A stretch of 64,000 nucleotides of DNA from Alloactinosynnema sp. L-07 (GCF_900070365.1 NZ_LN850107.1:310001-374000), one strand, 5' to 3'. Shown: positions 1-10,265, counted from the first letter of the stretch. Notes: generated by a model from the sequence alone, not told the origin. Made by a program: numbers and translations.

Positions 1-1029
1 GAAGCGCTGACCACCAAGGAAGGCTGGCGTCGGTTCGTCGACCGTCAGCCGAGCCCGCCGCACCCTTTCGCCCCGACGGAACCACCGGCACTGCCCGACG
101 TCGAGCAGGCCCGCCTGGATCAGGCACGACGGGATTACCACGCCCAGCTGCCGCTCGCGCACACCCCCGTGATCCGGCAGGTGATGTCGACCGGGCGGCT
201 GCTGGTCCAGCTCAACCGCAACCAGGTCTCCGCCCGCCGGGGCCTGATCGTCTCCGGGGCCTCGGGCACGGGCAAGACCACCGCGCTGACCCAACTCGGC
301 CGCACGCACGAGTTGGCGGTCCGCCGCCGGCATCCCGGCCCTGAGGGGCGAAACCGGTTGCCGGTCCTCTACGTCACCGTCCCGCCCGCAGCCACGCCCA
401 AGATGCTCGCGGTCGAGTTCGCCCGCTTCCTCGGGCTGGAGTTGAGCAGCCGGGCGAACCTGCCCGAGATCGTCAACGCGGTCTGCACGACCGCGGCGGC
501 CACCAGGGCCGAACTCGTGCTGGTGGACGAGATCCACAACCTCAACCTGGCCACCCGTTCCGGGGCCGAGGTCTCCGACCAGCTCAAATACTTCGCCGAA
601 CGGCTGCCCGCCACCTTCGCCTACGCCGGGGTCGAGGTCGAGAGCCAGGGCCTGTTCGCCGGCGTCAGGGGAAGGCAGATCGCCGGACGGTTCACCCTGA
701 TCAACTCGGCACCGTTCGACCACGGCACCGCCGAACAGCGCGAGACCTGGCACGGGCTGATCGCGACCCTGGAGTCGATGCTGCGCCTGCACCACCACAA
801 CCCCGGTTCGCTCGCAACCCTGGCTGAATACCTGTTCCAACGCACCGGCGGCATGATCGGCAGCCTTTCCCAGCTCATCCGGGGCGGCGCGATCCTGGCG
901 ATCGAGGACGGCAGCGAGCAGATCACGCGCGGGTTGCTGGACCTGGTCCCGGTCGACTTCGCCGCCGAGCGTTCCGCTCCGGCACGCCGTCCCCGTTCCC
1001 GCGCGGCGAGCAAGCGGGCCAGCGCCTGA
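1..1029 (+). CDS. TniB-type transposition ATPase, 5' end outside window
   Basis: AAA+ ATPase of the TniB family, which links target DNA to a TniA/TnsB-type DDE transposase. The frame is already open at base 1, with a TKEGWRRFVDR segment typical of the TniB N-terminus, so the GTG at 169 is probably internal and the true start lies left of the window. Walker A is GASGTGKTT (bases 256-282) and Walker B is LVLVDEIHNL (about 514-543). The stop overlaps the next start by one base (TGATG), so it is translationally coupled to the TniQ gene. The transposase itself is not visible and is expected upstream. IstB of IS21 is a related alternative, but the TniQ partner argues against it. Confidence 0.85.
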   Translation, partial: EALTTKEGWRRFVDRQPSPPHPFAPTEPPALPDVEQARLDQARRDYHAQLPLAHTPVIRQVMSTGRLLVQLNRNQVSARRGLIVSGASGTGKTTALTQLGRTHELAVRRRHPGPEGRNRLPVLYVTVPPAATPKMLAVEFARFLGLELSSRANLPEIVNAVCTTAAATRAELVLVDEIHNLNLATRSGAEVSDQLKYFAERLPATFAYAGVEVESQGLFAGVRGRQIAGRFTLINSAPFDHGTAEQRETWHGLIATLESMLRLHHHNPGSLATLAEYLFQRTGGMIGSLSQLIRGGAILAIEDGSEQITRGLLDLVPVDFAAERSAPARRPRSRAASKRASA

Positions 1030-2249
1030 TGGGCTCCCGCCTCCCGATCCACCTGCGCCCCGCGGACAGCGAACTGACCGCCTCCTACCTCACCCGACTG
1101 GCCTCGATGCACGGCCTGCCCTTCTCCGAACTCTGGTCCCAGGTCAGTTCACGGCACCGCCTCTACGGCAACATCGCGTCGCTGGACGGAGAACTGCTCG
1201 TCGCGGTCACCGGCCAAACCCGTGACCGGCTCTCCCGCGCGCTGGTCGAGTTGCGCGGGCGACGGACCGACTGGCGCGCTCTGCGCCACGAACCCCAGCC
1301 GGGCTGCCATCGCTGCAACGCCCGCCACCTGGGCGGAACCGTGATCCAACTGCTCGGCCACCACGACTACGCCTGCACCCGGCACCGGGTCTGGATCGGC
1401 CCACCGGACCTTCCCGACCATCCACAACCCCGGCTGGAGCAACTGCCCGAGGTCGTCGCCGCCCAGCACACCCATCGACGGCTGCTGCGCCGGCTCGGCC
1501 CGGCCGCCACCTACGACGCGGTGCTGACCGGTTTCCTGATCTGCGCACGACGCTGGGAGGCCGTCGCCGACTCCCACAAACCCGGCCCGGACGACGCCTG
1601 GCACCACTGGACACGCCGCAGTGACCTGCTGATCCCACCCGGCACCGAGGAGACGACCTTCAGCGCGTCCCGTCTGTTCGCCGCGGTCTATCCCGAGACG
1701 ATCGCCATCTCCGCGCTGATCGGCTCGCTGCACTGGCGCCGCCTGGCCGCAGGCAAACCGACCGACCGGCACCGCTTCGCCACAGAGATCGGCCGACGCC
1801 TCGGACAGCCGGACTACCAGCCACAACAGTCGAATGACCCGATCGCGCAGTGGATCGAGCAAACCTGCTGGCGTCCTCCGAGCCAGCCCGGCATCCACTT
1901 CCGCATGGACCGGACCTTCGGCGGCAACTCCTACCGCAAGCCCGACAAGCGCGGGATCGCCTCGAACCTCTTCCGCGCACAGCAGTTCGCCGGCGACCGG
2001 AACAGGCCTACCTCACTGATCTATCACCGCACCCTGGCCACGGTCCGGCTCGACATCCGCGACCACCGCCGCGAGACCACGGCCGCCAAACTCAACGGAC
2101 ACCAACCCCACAACACAAACGACGACTCAACCTTCTGGGACACCGCAACCGAGCCCATCGACTGGCCACCACGCCCTCGGCAGAGCACCCGCTCCCGCCC
2201 CGGCCCATGGCCCCGCGACGACGCCACACCCCAGCAATCCGCAAACTAA
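1029..2249 (+). CDS. TniQ-family transposition accessory protein
   Basis: A 406-residue TniQ-like protein, the target-site adaptor of Tn5053/Tn402- and Tn7-type transposons. The N-terminus (PADSELTASYLTRLA, residues 11-25) matches the opening of the family. A zinc-finger-like set is visible: C93-x2-C96 followed by C116-x2-H119. The ATG overlaps the stop of the ATPase gene by one base. The C-terminal ~100 residues are Arg/Pro/Thr-rich and low in complexity. No transposon end and no CRISPR effector can be seen near it, so target choice by guide RNA is not supported here. Confidence 0.82.
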   Translation: MGSRLPIHLRPADSELTASYLTRLASMHGLPFSELWSQVSSRHRLYGNIASLDGELLVAVTGQTRDRLSRALVELRGRRTDWRALRHEPQPGCHRCNARHLGGTVIQLLGHHDYACTRHRVWIGPPDLPDHPQPRLEQLPEVVAAQHTHRRLLRRLGPAATYDAVLTGFLICARRWEAVADSHKPGPDDAWHHWTRRSDLLIPPGTEETTFSASRLFAAVYPETIAISALIGSLHWRRLAAGKPTDRHRFATEIGRRLGQPDYQPQQSNDPIAQWIEQTCWRPPSQPGIHFRMDRTFGGNSYRKPDKRGIASNLFRAQQFAGDRNRPTSLIYHRTLATVRLDIRDHRRETTAAKLNGHQPHNTNDDSTFWDTATEPIDWPPRPRQSTRSRPGPWPRDDATPQQSAN

Positions 2250-2324
2250 CCCTGAACACTTGACGGGCAAACCGTTCGGGGCAACCTTGCGGGCAGCAGG
2301 TCAACGGCCTGCGCCCCGCAAACT

Positions 2325-4335
2325 TCAACCGGACAGGACAGCGGACAGCAGGTCAGCAGCAAGTCCGGCCGCCAAGCTGAAGCGGAACGGACAGCCGAGC
2401 ACGGTGCGCAGGTCGGCCAAGTAGCCGACCGAGCCGTAGTCGCGCACGGCCTGCTCGATCGCGGCCAGCTCGGACAGCGCCTCGGCGGCGTGCCCGCTTA
2501 GCGTCAGGGCCCGCGCCAGGTGCAAAACGGTGCGAGTGTGGCCGATGTCATCGCCGATGCCGGCGAACATGCTCGCCGGCAGCCGCAGGTGGTGGGCCGG
2601 GAGCTGGGCGTCGGCGATCTTGGGGTGCAGGGCGGTTTCGCCGAGGCGGCGGTGCCGCAGCGCGATGCTGCGGGCGTCGTTCATCTCCTCGGCGATGTTC
2701 AAAGACTGTTGCAGGTCCGGCAGGGCGGCGTGCGGGTCATCGGCCTTGAGGTGGGCGCGGGCGCGGGTGGACAGCGCGCCGGACTGCAGCCACGGGTCGC
2801 CGACTTCGTCGGCGCGCTCGACGGCGATGGTGCAGATGGCGACGGCGGCCTCGGGGTGGCCGAGGTTGGTCTCGCCGAAGCCCTGACGGGTGCGGCAGAC
2901 GACCTCCAAGATATGTCCGGCGTCGGCGGCGGCGTTGGCCCCGAGAAACTGCGAGCGCACCAGCTCACCGGCGGTGTAGTTGGGGCGCAGCGGGTTCCAC
3001 AGGATCTCGCCGAACTGGTACACCAGCTCCGTCCAGCCCTGGTCGGCGGCGACCTGCTGCGCGGCGAGAAGGTTGGCCCGCTCGGTGTCGGCCCAGCCCA
3101 AGGCGGCCCTCGCGTCGTCGAACACACCCGTGTCTAGGTCGGCGTAGACGGAGCTGAACCGGCGGGGGAAGGTTGATGACCTCGTCGGCCGCCGCCGCTC
3201 GCCACAGGTACCACTCGATCACCCGGCGACGGACCGTCAGCCGCTCGCCCTGGTCGCCCTGGTCAGCGAGGGCTTGCACGTGCTCGCGCAGGACGTCGTG
3301 CAGCCGGTAGCGCTCGTCGCCGGTCTCCGTGACGAGGTTCGCCTCCACCAGCCGCCCGAGTCCGCGGTCGACCGCACTGATCAACACGTCGAGCCCGGCA
3401 GCGACCGGCCCGGCGGTGAACTCGACGCCGGGATGTTCGGCCAGGCCGCGGTAGAGCCGGGCGGTGGTGGCGTCAAGGTCCTCGTAGCTCATCTGCAGCA
3501 CTCCTTCAACGGACAGCTCATGCGGGTCCAAGGCGGCGGACGCCTCGGCGAGGCGAGTCAGGCGGGTGATCAGGCCGCCGGGTCGCGCCGGGGATGCGCG
3601 GCGAGGTGGGCCCCGGCGATGGTCAGGGCGAGCGGGTGCCCGTGACAGCGGGTGGCCAGGGCGTGCAGCAGGTCCTCACCGAGAGGTTGCCGGGCCTCAT
3701 CGAGCAGGCCGGCCAGGAGCGCGGCGCCGGTGGCGGCGGGGAAGCAGTCGAGGTCGAGGTGACGGAATCCTGCGAGGGCCAGTCCGGCGAGGCGGTGGCG
3801 GCTGGTGACCAGGATCGTGCCGCGCGCGGTAGCGGGTACCAGGGGCTGCACCTGCTCGGCGGAACGGGCGTTGTCGACCAGCACGGCCACTGCCTTGTCC
3901 GAGGTGACCGTCCTGTACAACGCGATCAGCTCCGCCACCTCGCCTGGCAGGTCGTCGGCGGCGACACCGAGCGCACGGAGCCATCCGGCGAGGACCTGCG
4001 GTGTGGCCGGTGGCCGATGGCCGCTCCAGCCGTTGAGGTCGACGTGCAGCACGCTGTCGAGGTGGCGCTCGTGGTGCGCGTCGAGCCAGCGCACCGCCAA
4101 GCCGGTCTTGCCGACCCCACCCAGGCCGGTCACCACCACGCGGGTCGGGCCCGCTGTGATGAGCAGACGGTCCAGCCGCTCCAGTTCCTCTGCGCGGTCG
4201 ACCCAGGTGCGCGCGGGCGGCGGAAGCTGCCGGGGCACCGGCACCCGGTGCTCGGGAGCGTGCAGGACGATGGTGTCGGCGGTGACCGTGCGGGCTCATG
4301 CCCCACTCGTGCGCAGCCTCCTGCGTCGTCATCAC
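2325..4335 (-). pseudogene. NB-ARC/TPR regulatory ATPase, disrupted by three frame shifts
   Basis: Pieces of one STAND-type protein are spread over two frames. The order is a short N-terminal segment (TTQEAAHEWGMSP, starting at 4335), an NB-ARC domain with P-loop GLGGVGKT, a winged-helix part (about 3531-3180, LSVEGVLQMSYEDLD), then TPR repeats to 2325. Continuity breaks near 4290 (two bases apparently lost), near 3572 (one C apparently lost, giving an immediate TGA) and in a five-C run at 3164-3168 (one C too many). Repairing these three sites restores one continuous protein by eye. Such proteins are SARP/AfsR-like regulators or defence-type ATPases. One indel could be a sequencing error, but three favour real decay. 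Confidence 0.8.
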
Positions 4336-4812
4336 TGTGCCGTTCTCCCCGCCCGGCTCGTCATCACGAGCCCGACTCGCTGCGCACCCTGGCCGACCTC
4401 CGACAGGTTGACCGGTAGCGGTTCGTCCGCTTTGCCCAGACTCGACCGGGTCGATTGGTGTCGGCGATTAGACCGGCGGCAGGAAGATCCGAACCAGAGC
4501 GAGACCAGGGCGCTCATGAGGCGCTGGTGGGGCGGCACTCCGCCTGAGCACCCCTTCTACCTCGGCCATGATCACTCGCACGGGTGGCGCCGAGCGCGGC
4601 AGAGTCGAGCTGGCGGGTCAGTTCTCGTCGAACTACGCCTCGGCGGCGCGGCGGGTCTGGGCGAGTCTGTTGGCGAGCGGACCCGGCTCGGGGCATACCG
4701 CCCTTGACCAGCGGCGCGGTAACCGGGCGCATACAGGGATGACTTGCGCCGCGTCACAAGTCATACGGTTTTTCCATACGGTTCGCGCACCGGATGAATT
4801 TAAGGTCAAGCC
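4336..4812. other. gene-free stretch with a dyad
   Basis: I see no convincing gene here; the short ORFs have no recognisable protein pattern. The right end (from about 4740) is more AT-rich and holds an inverted repeat and two copies of CATACGGTT (4762-4770 and 4775-4783). It may be the decayed promoter of the pseudogene that follows. Confidence 0.5.
4739..4764. repeat. inverted repeat, possible operator
   Basis: Perfect 8-base arms, ATGACTTG and CAAGTCAT, separated by 10 bases. It lies about 50 bp before the ATG at 4813. No T-run follows, so an operator is more likely than a terminator. The binding protein is unknown. Confidence 0.45.
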
Positions 4813-5527
4813 ATGCCCAAGCCTGTCTTCGCCGACGACGACTTCGTCAACCCTGACGCGCCCAAAGGTGAGCGTCGCCTCAAGCCGGACACTGGGAAGT
4901 GCGTGACCTCTCTTACGACATCAGCCGCACGCGCCAGCAGCTTGACCTCATGAAGCAGTCCATCATTATGCGTGCGATGGACCCCTGGGAGGCGTACCCC
5001 GGCCCAGGCGAGGTGCCCGAGGATGCGATCCCAGCCCATCCTTCGAGCTGTTCGTCAAAGAACGGTCACGTGGTCCGGGCTACGTCGCCGACTTCCCCTA
5101 CCACAGCCACGATCTCCCCGTGTCGGTCTACGGGATCCTCGTTAACTCCGGCTCCGGCCTCGAAATCGCCGAACTCGAACTGTGGCAACCACGTTGGGGC
5201 TACTGGGACGAATGGGACAAGCTCCAGCACGCCAAAAGGGACGGCAACGATGCCCCTTCGCGCTCACGTCGCATCGGTATCACCAGCGACGTTCTCCGGC
5301 GAGTCCCCATAGGCGAGATCATCGCCCACGCCCAGCGCGAACTAGCCGACCGATCCTGGGAGGCAGAGGGCATCCGTTCCCTCCCAGGGCCACTCCTCGA
5401 CGTCGACCAGTTTCCCGACGCCACCCGCCAGGCACTTGAGACCGCCAACACGCTCGCAGAGCAACCGCAACGAGGCCGGCCGCCGCTCGATGACGAGCTA
5501 CTCCAGAACCTCGCCCACCGTCGTGCC
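4813..5527 (+). pseudogene. decayed gene of unknown function
   Basis: A protein can be followed through three frames. ATG 4813 starts MPKPVFADDDFVNPDAPKGE. The next part, RDLSYDISRTRQQLDLM, is in another frame from about 4899. The last part, FELFVKERSRGPGYVADF and onward, is in a third frame from about 5045. It ends in RGRPPLDDELLQNLA, a segment that in actinobacterial mobile-element proteins usually leads into a further C-terminal part. Here the reading runs straight into DNA of the antisense aminotransferase gene at about 5527, so the 3' end is lost. I do not recognise the family. Confidence 0.6.
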
Positions 5528-6454
5528 CGAGTGAACCCTCGACCGGATGTCGTCAGCCGGATACGTCTCGTCACCGAAGCAGGGGTCGACGTCACCCAGG
5601 CGTTCGGACCGGATGTAGAGGAAACCCGTGTCCAGGGGCGCGTGCGTCCACTTGTGCAGGCAGCACGCGACGAAATCGGCACCCAGGTCGGGCAGGCGGA
5701 AGTCCAGCTGGCCGAAGGAGTGGCAGGCGTCCACGATGACGTCGACCGAGCGCCTGCGCGCCAGATCGACCAGCGCGGCCACCGGGCTCACCAGGCCCGT
5801 CCGGTTGTTCATGTGAGTCAGCAGCAACAACTCGACCGTCGGGTGGTTGCGCAGCTGCCGGGCGTAGTGGTCGAGGATCGCCTGCTCGGTGTGCGGCTCG
5901 GGCAGGTCGATCGCCACCACGTCGACGCCGCGTCTGCCTTTGAGCCAGTTCATCGCGTAGATGGCGCTGTGGTAGTCGAGGCGGCAGTACATCACGGCGT
6001 CGCCCGGTCGGAGGCGGTTGTAGCCGGCGATGAGGTTTTGCAGCGCCTCGGTGCCGCAGCGGGTCAGCGCCACCTCGTCCGGGGCCACGCCCGCCACCTC
6101 GGCCACCCTGGCGCGGGCACGTGGGTACTCGACCGTCTTGTACGCGCCGCGCAGCAGGTGGGAGTTCTCCTCGTTGAGCCGACGGCTCTGCCGTTCGTAC
6201 TCGCGCAGGACCGGCAACGGCATGATCCCGTAGTAGCCGTTCTCCAGGTTGGTGAACTCCGGGCTCACCCGGAACTGGGCCGCCACCCGTCCCCAGAAGC
6301 TCTCGTCGCGGGCCAGTCGTCGCGGGTCCGCACCCGGCGGCGCGCTCGGTGACGGCTCGCCGTCATCACCGGCGGACGCGCCCGCGCGCGGCGACAGCCC
6401 GCCCGATCCCGCGACCGCCAAACCCGTGAAGACCGCGCGTCGGTTCAGCGCCAT
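5498..6454 (-). pseudogene. class V aminotransferase (isopenicillin N epimerase-like), 3'-truncated
   Basis: PLP-dependent aminotransferase fold resembling isopenicillin N epimerase. The N-terminus [16 protein letters not shown] looks like a Tat signal (RR then a hydrophobic stretch), as in some exported members of this family. The PLP lysine is in CCLHKWTHAP (about residue 268). The frame follows the family to RVHSGTT and then continues VGEVLE-stop, which is foreign sequence from the neighbouring pseudogene. Members are usually around 400-430 residues, so about 100 C-terminal residues are missing and activity is doubtful. Its ATG overlaps the stop of the MFS gene (TGATG), making it the last gene of a three-gene operon. 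Confidence 0.72.
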
Positions 6455-7830
6455 CAGGACGTCCTTCCCCGGTCGGCACCAGCAGGAGCCGGACCGGTGA
6501 TCGGAGTGGACGCGGCGCCGTCACGGCCTTCGGTGGTGACGGGCCGCTCCACCGCCTCGGCGACGTGTGCCGGGCCGAGGTGGCGCCCACGGTCCAGCAC
6601 CACCAGGCCTGCGGCGCTCGCCGCGGCCACCGCGATCAGCACCAGCCACGGCAGGGCCGCGATCCCGGTGTCGCGGGCCACGTCGAGCACGCCGCCCACG
6701 CCGAGGTTCCCGGCCGCGATGCCGATGCCCGCCACCGTGTTGTAGAAGCCGTAGTGGGTGGCGACGAGCGTGCCACCGGACAGGCCGACGACGGTGTCCA
6801 TCTCGAACGGGTAGAGCACGGTGGTCCCGGCGGTGAGCAGGGCCGCGCCGATCACGGCCGGCGCGAACGCCCCGACCTGGCCGATCCACCCGTCCGCCGG
6901 CGCGGGCGGCTGGAGCAGGGCGGTCAGTGCGGTGGGCAGGAACGCGGATCCCATCAGCACCGCGCCCAGTACCATTGTCCGCGCGGGCCGCAGACGCCGT
7001 TTGCACCACGCGGTCAGCCGGACCTGGCCGAGGACGGCCACGAGGCCCGAGGCGACGAAGAGCGCCGCGGTGCCGACGACCCCTGCCTGCTCGCTGCCGG
7101 CGACCCTCCTGATCTCCAGGGGGAGCGCCAGGTAGACCTGGAAGGACAGCACCGAGGTGCCGATCATGGTCAGGGAGAACAGCCGGAACGCGCGGTTGCC
7201 GACCACGCGCCGCCAGTCCGCCAGGACGGACCTGGAGCCGGCCGAGCGGTCCTCGGGTGGCCGCGCCGGCAGCGCGCGCCACTGCAACACCGTCAGGCAC
7301 GCGAACACCGCCGCGGCGACCCCGGCGGCCAGGCGGAAGTCCACCGCTACCAACGCCAGGCCCAGCAGCGGCCCCACCAGCACACCCGCCTGGTAGAAGA
7401 CGTTGAACAACGCGAACGCCTCGACCCGGCGCCCGCCCGCGTCCAGGGCGAGGTAGGCGCGGGCGGCCGGGTTGAACAAGGCCCCGGCGAACCCCGTCGC
7501 CGCCGACGCGACGATCAGCGCCGGGGTGGAGTGGACCGCGGCGAGCAGTGCGAACCCCACCGTGCGCAGGGCGCAGCCCGCCACGATCATCCGCTTGACG
7601 CCGAAGCGGTCGGCCAGGGTGCCGCCGACCAGGAACATGCCCTGCTGGGCCAGGTTGCGCACGCCGAGCACGAGGCCGACGAGCCACACCGCCATCCCGA
7701 GGTCGACGGCCAGGTGGTCGGCCAGGTAGGGCATGAGCAGGTAGAAGCCGGTGTTGATGCCCAACTGGTTGACGCAGAGCAGCCGAACCGGCCTGCCGAA
7801 GGACCGGTACTGCCTCGTCACGGCCCTCAC
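6454..7830 (-). CDS. MFS drug/metabolite exporter
   Basis: A major facilitator protein of 458 residues with about 12 hydrophobic segments. The loop between helices 2 and 3 reads [13 protein letters not shown], the usual MFS motif A position. I chose GTG 7830 because it forms a GTGA overlap with the stop of the upstream cysteine-synthase-like gene; the open frame extends much further upstream only as a shadow. The C-terminal tail is hydrophilic. Wedged between two PLP enzymes, it most likely exports the small amino-acid-derived product of the operon or gives self-resistance. The substrate cannot be read from the sequence. Confidence 0.85.
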   Translation of the reverse strand: MRAVTRQYRSFGRPVRLLCVNQLGINTGFYLLMPYLADHLAVDLGMAVWLVGLVLGVRNLAQQGMFLVGGTLADRFGVKRMIVAGCALRTVGFALLAAVHSTPALIVASAATGFAGALFNPAARAYLALDAGGRRVEAFALFNVFYQAGVLVGPLLGLALVAVDFRLAAGVAAAVFACLTVLQWRALPARPPEDRSAGSRSVLADWRRVVGNRAFRLFSLTMIGTSVLSFQVYLALPLEIRRVAGSEQAGVVGTAALFVASGLVAVLGQVRLTAWCKRRLRPARTMVLGAVLMGSAFLPTALTALLQPPAPADGWIGQVGAFAPAVIGAALLTAGTTVLYPFEMDTVVGLSGGTLVATHYGFYNTVAGIGIAAGNLGVGGVLDVARDTGIAALPWLVLIAVAAASAAGLVVLDRGRHLGPAHVAEAVERPVTTEGRDGAASTPITGPAPAGADRGRTS

Positions 7831-8966
7831 GCCACGACCGCCACGGTCGGCGCCACCACGCGTGTACAGCGGGCCCAACCAGTTACCTCCTCGGCCGCGG
7901 GGTCGCGGAGTTCGATGGGCGTGGTGGGCAGGGGCACGTCGAGCAGACCGTTCGCCGCGCAGTACCGGTCGTCGTAGATGCTGTCGAGATAGCGGTGGGG
8001 CCCGTCGGGGAAGACGGCGGCGATACGCGTCTCCGCCGGGCAGGTCCGCGCCATCCACCCCGCGACCCGCGCCACGGCGCCCACACTCCACCCGCCCGTG
8101 GTGTAGTGGCCCGCAGCCAACTGCCGGCAGCCGTGGACGGCCTCGGCCGGAGCGACCCAGTGCACCTCGCTGAACGCGTCGTAGGCGACGTTGCCGGGGT
8201 GGATGCTGCTGCCCAGCCCTCGCATCAACCGGGGTCGGGCGGGCTGACCGAAGATGGTGGAGCCCACCGCGTCGACACCCACCAGCCGCACGTGGGGGAA
8301 GAACGTGCGGAGCACCGCGTGGATACCGGCGGAATGACCACCGGTCCCCACGCTGCACACCAGGACGTCGATCCGCCCCAGCTGTGCCACCAGCTCCATC
8401 GCCAAGCCCGCGTACGCGTCGACGTTGTCGGGGTTGCGGTACTGGTCGGGGCACCACGAGCCGGGTTGCTCGGCGACCAGCTCGGCCACGCGGTCGCACC
8501 GCGCCCGCTGCCAGCCGCCGACCGGGTGCGGCCGGTCGACCCGGTGCACCCGGGCCCCGCGTGCGGCCAGCAGCCGCTCCACCGCGGGTTCGAGCCCGGG
8601 GTCGGTGACCAGCGTCAGCGGGTGCCCGTAGGTCATCGCGGCCAGCGCCAGCCCCAGGCCGAGCGTGCCGCTGGTGGACTCGACGATCCCGCCCCCTGGG
8701 CGCAGGTCACCGCGCTCGCGGGCACGACGCACCATGTGCAGGGCGGGGCGGTCCTTCATCCCTCCCGGGTTGGAGCCCTCCAGCTTGGCCCAGAAACCCC
8801 GACCCTCGGGCGCGAACGGCGCGTCGATCCACTGCACAGGGGTGTTGCCGACCAGACCGGCCGGTGTGGTGCTCGTCGACCACGGCGCGGGCAGCAGTTG
8901 CCCCACCGCGGGGACGCGGCGCTGGGCATGGTGCAGCGCCGCGAGAGTGCTCGCGTTGGTGTTCAC
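7827..8966 (-). CDS. cysteine synthase-family PLP enzyme
   Basis: Fold-type II PLP enzyme of 379 residues. The Schiff-base lysine is K71 in [10 protein letters not shown], and the substrate loop reads STSGTLG, where plain cysteine synthases have TSGNTG. The glycine-rich phosphate loop is GTGGHSAG. The start is GTG 8966 behind GAGAAGGA. It is the first gene of an operon with an MFS exporter and a class V aminotransferase. Such enzymes outside cysteine biosynthesis often make non-protein amino acids by beta-replacement, so a role in a small natural product pathway is inferred. The altered TSGTLG loop supports a substrate other than O-acetylserine. Confidence 0.82.
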   Translation of the reverse strand: MNTNASTLAALHHAQRRVPAVGQLLPAPWSTSTTPAGLVGNTPVQWIDAPFAPEGRGFWAKLEGSNPGGMKDRPALHMVRRARERGDLRPGGGIVESTSGTLGLGLALAAMTYGHPLTLVTDPGLEPAVERLLAARGARVHRVDRPHPVGGWQRARCDRVAELVAEQPGSWCPDQYRNPDNVDAYAGLAMELVAQLGRIDVLVCSVGTGGHSAGIHAVLRTFFPHVRLVGVDAVGSTIFGQPARPRLMRGLGSSIHPGNVAYDAFSEVHWVAPAEAVHGCRQLAAGHYTTGGWSVGAVARVAGWMARTCPAETRIAAVFPDGPHRYLDSIYDDRYCAANGLLDVPLPTTPIELRDPAAEEVTGWARCTRVVAPTVAVVA

Positions 8967-9087
8967 GGTCCTTCTCGGTGGCTTCAGGCGTCGACCACTC
9001 GACGCGACCAGAGCGTGCGCCGGACGCCGGGGCCACTTCGAACGACGTGCTTTGCACGCGTCGGGCCCTACCGGCGTAACCGTGCCG

Positions 9088-9468
9088 TCAGATCAACCAG
9101 GCGCACGCGCGGGTCAACACGTCACGACCGGTCGGCGACCGTGGAGCGGAGCCGAGCGGGACCATGGCGGGGTGTGCCTGCCACGGCGCTTGGACAGCGG
9201 GCGCGTCCCCATCTTGGGCGACGGGCGCGGGGAAGTTCTCCGGCAGCACCGCCGCAGAGGGCTGACACCCCGCATGGGCATCGGTTCGGGCCGGTACGCC
9301 CACGCGGACCTCGCCGACCGTCCGACCGAGGTCACCGCCATCGAGCCGGGAAGCGTCGGCGGCCACCACCGCGACGGGCCGGGACGTCGCCAGTGGACCG
9401 ACCATCGAATCGGACAGGCAGCCCACGACGTGCAGGACGAGCAGGACGATAAGCGCTCCAGCCCGCAC
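9088..9468 (-). CDS. small secreted protein, possible lipoprotein
   Basis: 126 residues from GTG 9468, preceded by a G-rich ribosome site (GGGGGTGG). The N-terminus [16 protein letters not shown] is a signal-peptide-like hydrophobic stretch ending in VVGC, which fits a lipobox. The rest is hydrophilic, ends in LTRACAWLI and shows no domain I recognise. A partly symmetric sequence lies just upstream (9528-9545). It could be a small DUF6153-like envelope protein, but that is only an impression. Confidence 0.4.
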   Translation of the reverse strand: MRAGALIVLLVLHVVGCLSDSMVGPLATSRPVAVVAADASRLDGGDLGRTVGEVRVGVPARTDAHAGCQPSAAVLPENFPAPVAQDGDAPAVQAPWQAHPAMVPLGSAPRSPTGRDVLTRACAWLI

Positions 9469-9527
9469 GATCCACCCCCCGACATCGGCAACACGATCCG
9501 CACTCGTCCCCACACTCTGCGTCAATA

Positions 9528-9545
9528 CTAGACCAAATGGCCTAG
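9528..9545. promoter_or_regulatory. imperfect palindrome, possible operator
   Basis: An 18-base near-palindrome, CTAG-ACC-AAAT-GGC-CTAG, with 14 of 18 positions symmetric. It sits about 60 bp upstream of the GTG at 9468 and is a plausible operator for that gene. No other copy was noticed. Confidence 0.4.
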
Positions 9546-9736
9546 CTCGACGCGCATAGAGCGGGTACCGATCGTGTGGTTCCGTCCGTGGCCGCGACCG
9601 CATTGCTCCGAGTCGCGCTGTCCAGGAGGGGTGCGCCTTGTGTGTGGGACGCGCTGGCCGGTGGCGTTTCACTCGTTGAAGTGCGGGCGCGGCCCAGTGG
9701 AGTTGCCGCGGTTGCGCACGGTCGCGATCACCTGGC

Positions 9737-10237
9737 TCACCTCGACGCACCGCCCGTGCGCACCGCGCAGGTGCCGATGTGGTCGTAGACGGTGGGAATC
9801 GCGTCGTCGTGCCGGATGGCCGACGGCGCTTCCGCGCCGATCCGTTCCGCCAGCACGGTCTGCAAGCGCGGACATCGCGCGATGTCATCGTGGTCGCAGC
9901 CCAGCGCGGCGTCGATGAGCTCGAGCGAGCCCTGCATCTTGGCGATCCGCCGTGTGAGTTCGGCGCGGCGTCGTTGCAAGAGCTTCTGCCGCGACGTCGG
10001 GTCGCGAGTGGTGATCATGTCGCGGATGTCCTCCAGCCCGAAACCGGCCTCTTTGGCGTGCAGGATTGCCGCGACGCGGTAGAGATCTGCCGAGCTGTAA
10101 TGGCGCCGAGCGCCCTCCGCGCGGACCGGCGCGAGGAGTCCCATCGTCTCCCAGTGCCGCAGGACGTGGGTGGCCAGGCCGAAACGCCGTGCGACATCGC
10201 CGATGCCCAACCTTGGGCCAGCTTCGCTTGACTTCAT
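9737..10237 (-). CDS. MerR-family transcriptional regulator
   Basis: 166 residues from ATG 10237. The N-terminal winged helix LGIGDVARRFGLATHVLRHWE (about residues 9-29) and the wing RRHYSSADLYRVA are typical of MerR. A coiled dimerisation helix follows (RQKLLQRRRAELTRRIAKM). The C-terminal part has three cysteines (one in GCDHDDIARCP, another in GTCAV), so thiol or metal sensing is possible, but no classical MerR Cys set is seen. It is divergent from a methyltransferase gene, and an 18-bp dyad overlaps its start codon, suggesting autoregulation and a leaderless transcript. The ORF stays open upstream of 10237, but that part has no family similarity. Confidence 0.85.
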   Translation of the reverse strand: MKSSEAGPRLGIGDVARRFGLATHVLRHWETMGLLAPVRAEGARRHYSSADLYRVAAILHAKEAGFGLEDIRDMITTRDPTSRQKLLQRRRAELTRRIAKMQGSLELIDAALGCDHDDIARCPRLQTVLAERIGAEAPSAIRHDDAIPTVYDHIGTCAVRTGGASR

Positions 10238-10249
10238 GTCGACATTAAG
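10232..10249. promoter_or_regulatory. dyad operator between the merR-type gene and a methyltransferase gene
   Basis: An 18-bp near-perfect dyad, CTTC-ATGTCGACAT-TAAG; the central 10 bases are a perfect palindrome and 16 of 18 positions are symmetric. It covers the ATG of the minus-strand MerR gene (10235-10237) and ends 16 bp before the ATG of the methyltransferase gene. It is the obvious MerR binding site for both genes. Confidence 0.6.
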
Positions 10250-10265
10250 TCGCAGGATCGCAGTC

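Noticed and set aside
1..2249. CRISPR-associated transposon
   Set aside because: No Cas12k or Cascade genes and no CRISPR array are visible; TniB and TniQ alone fit ordinary Tn5053-type elements.
4762..4783. CATACGGTT direct repeats as a Tn7-like transposon end
   Set aside because: Only two copies, no third site and no matching inverted end elsewhere in the window.
5528..6352. Continuation of the plus-strand frame from the 5120 pseudogene
   Set aside because: Only the part before about 5527 looks like protein; the rest is the complement of the aminotransferase gene.
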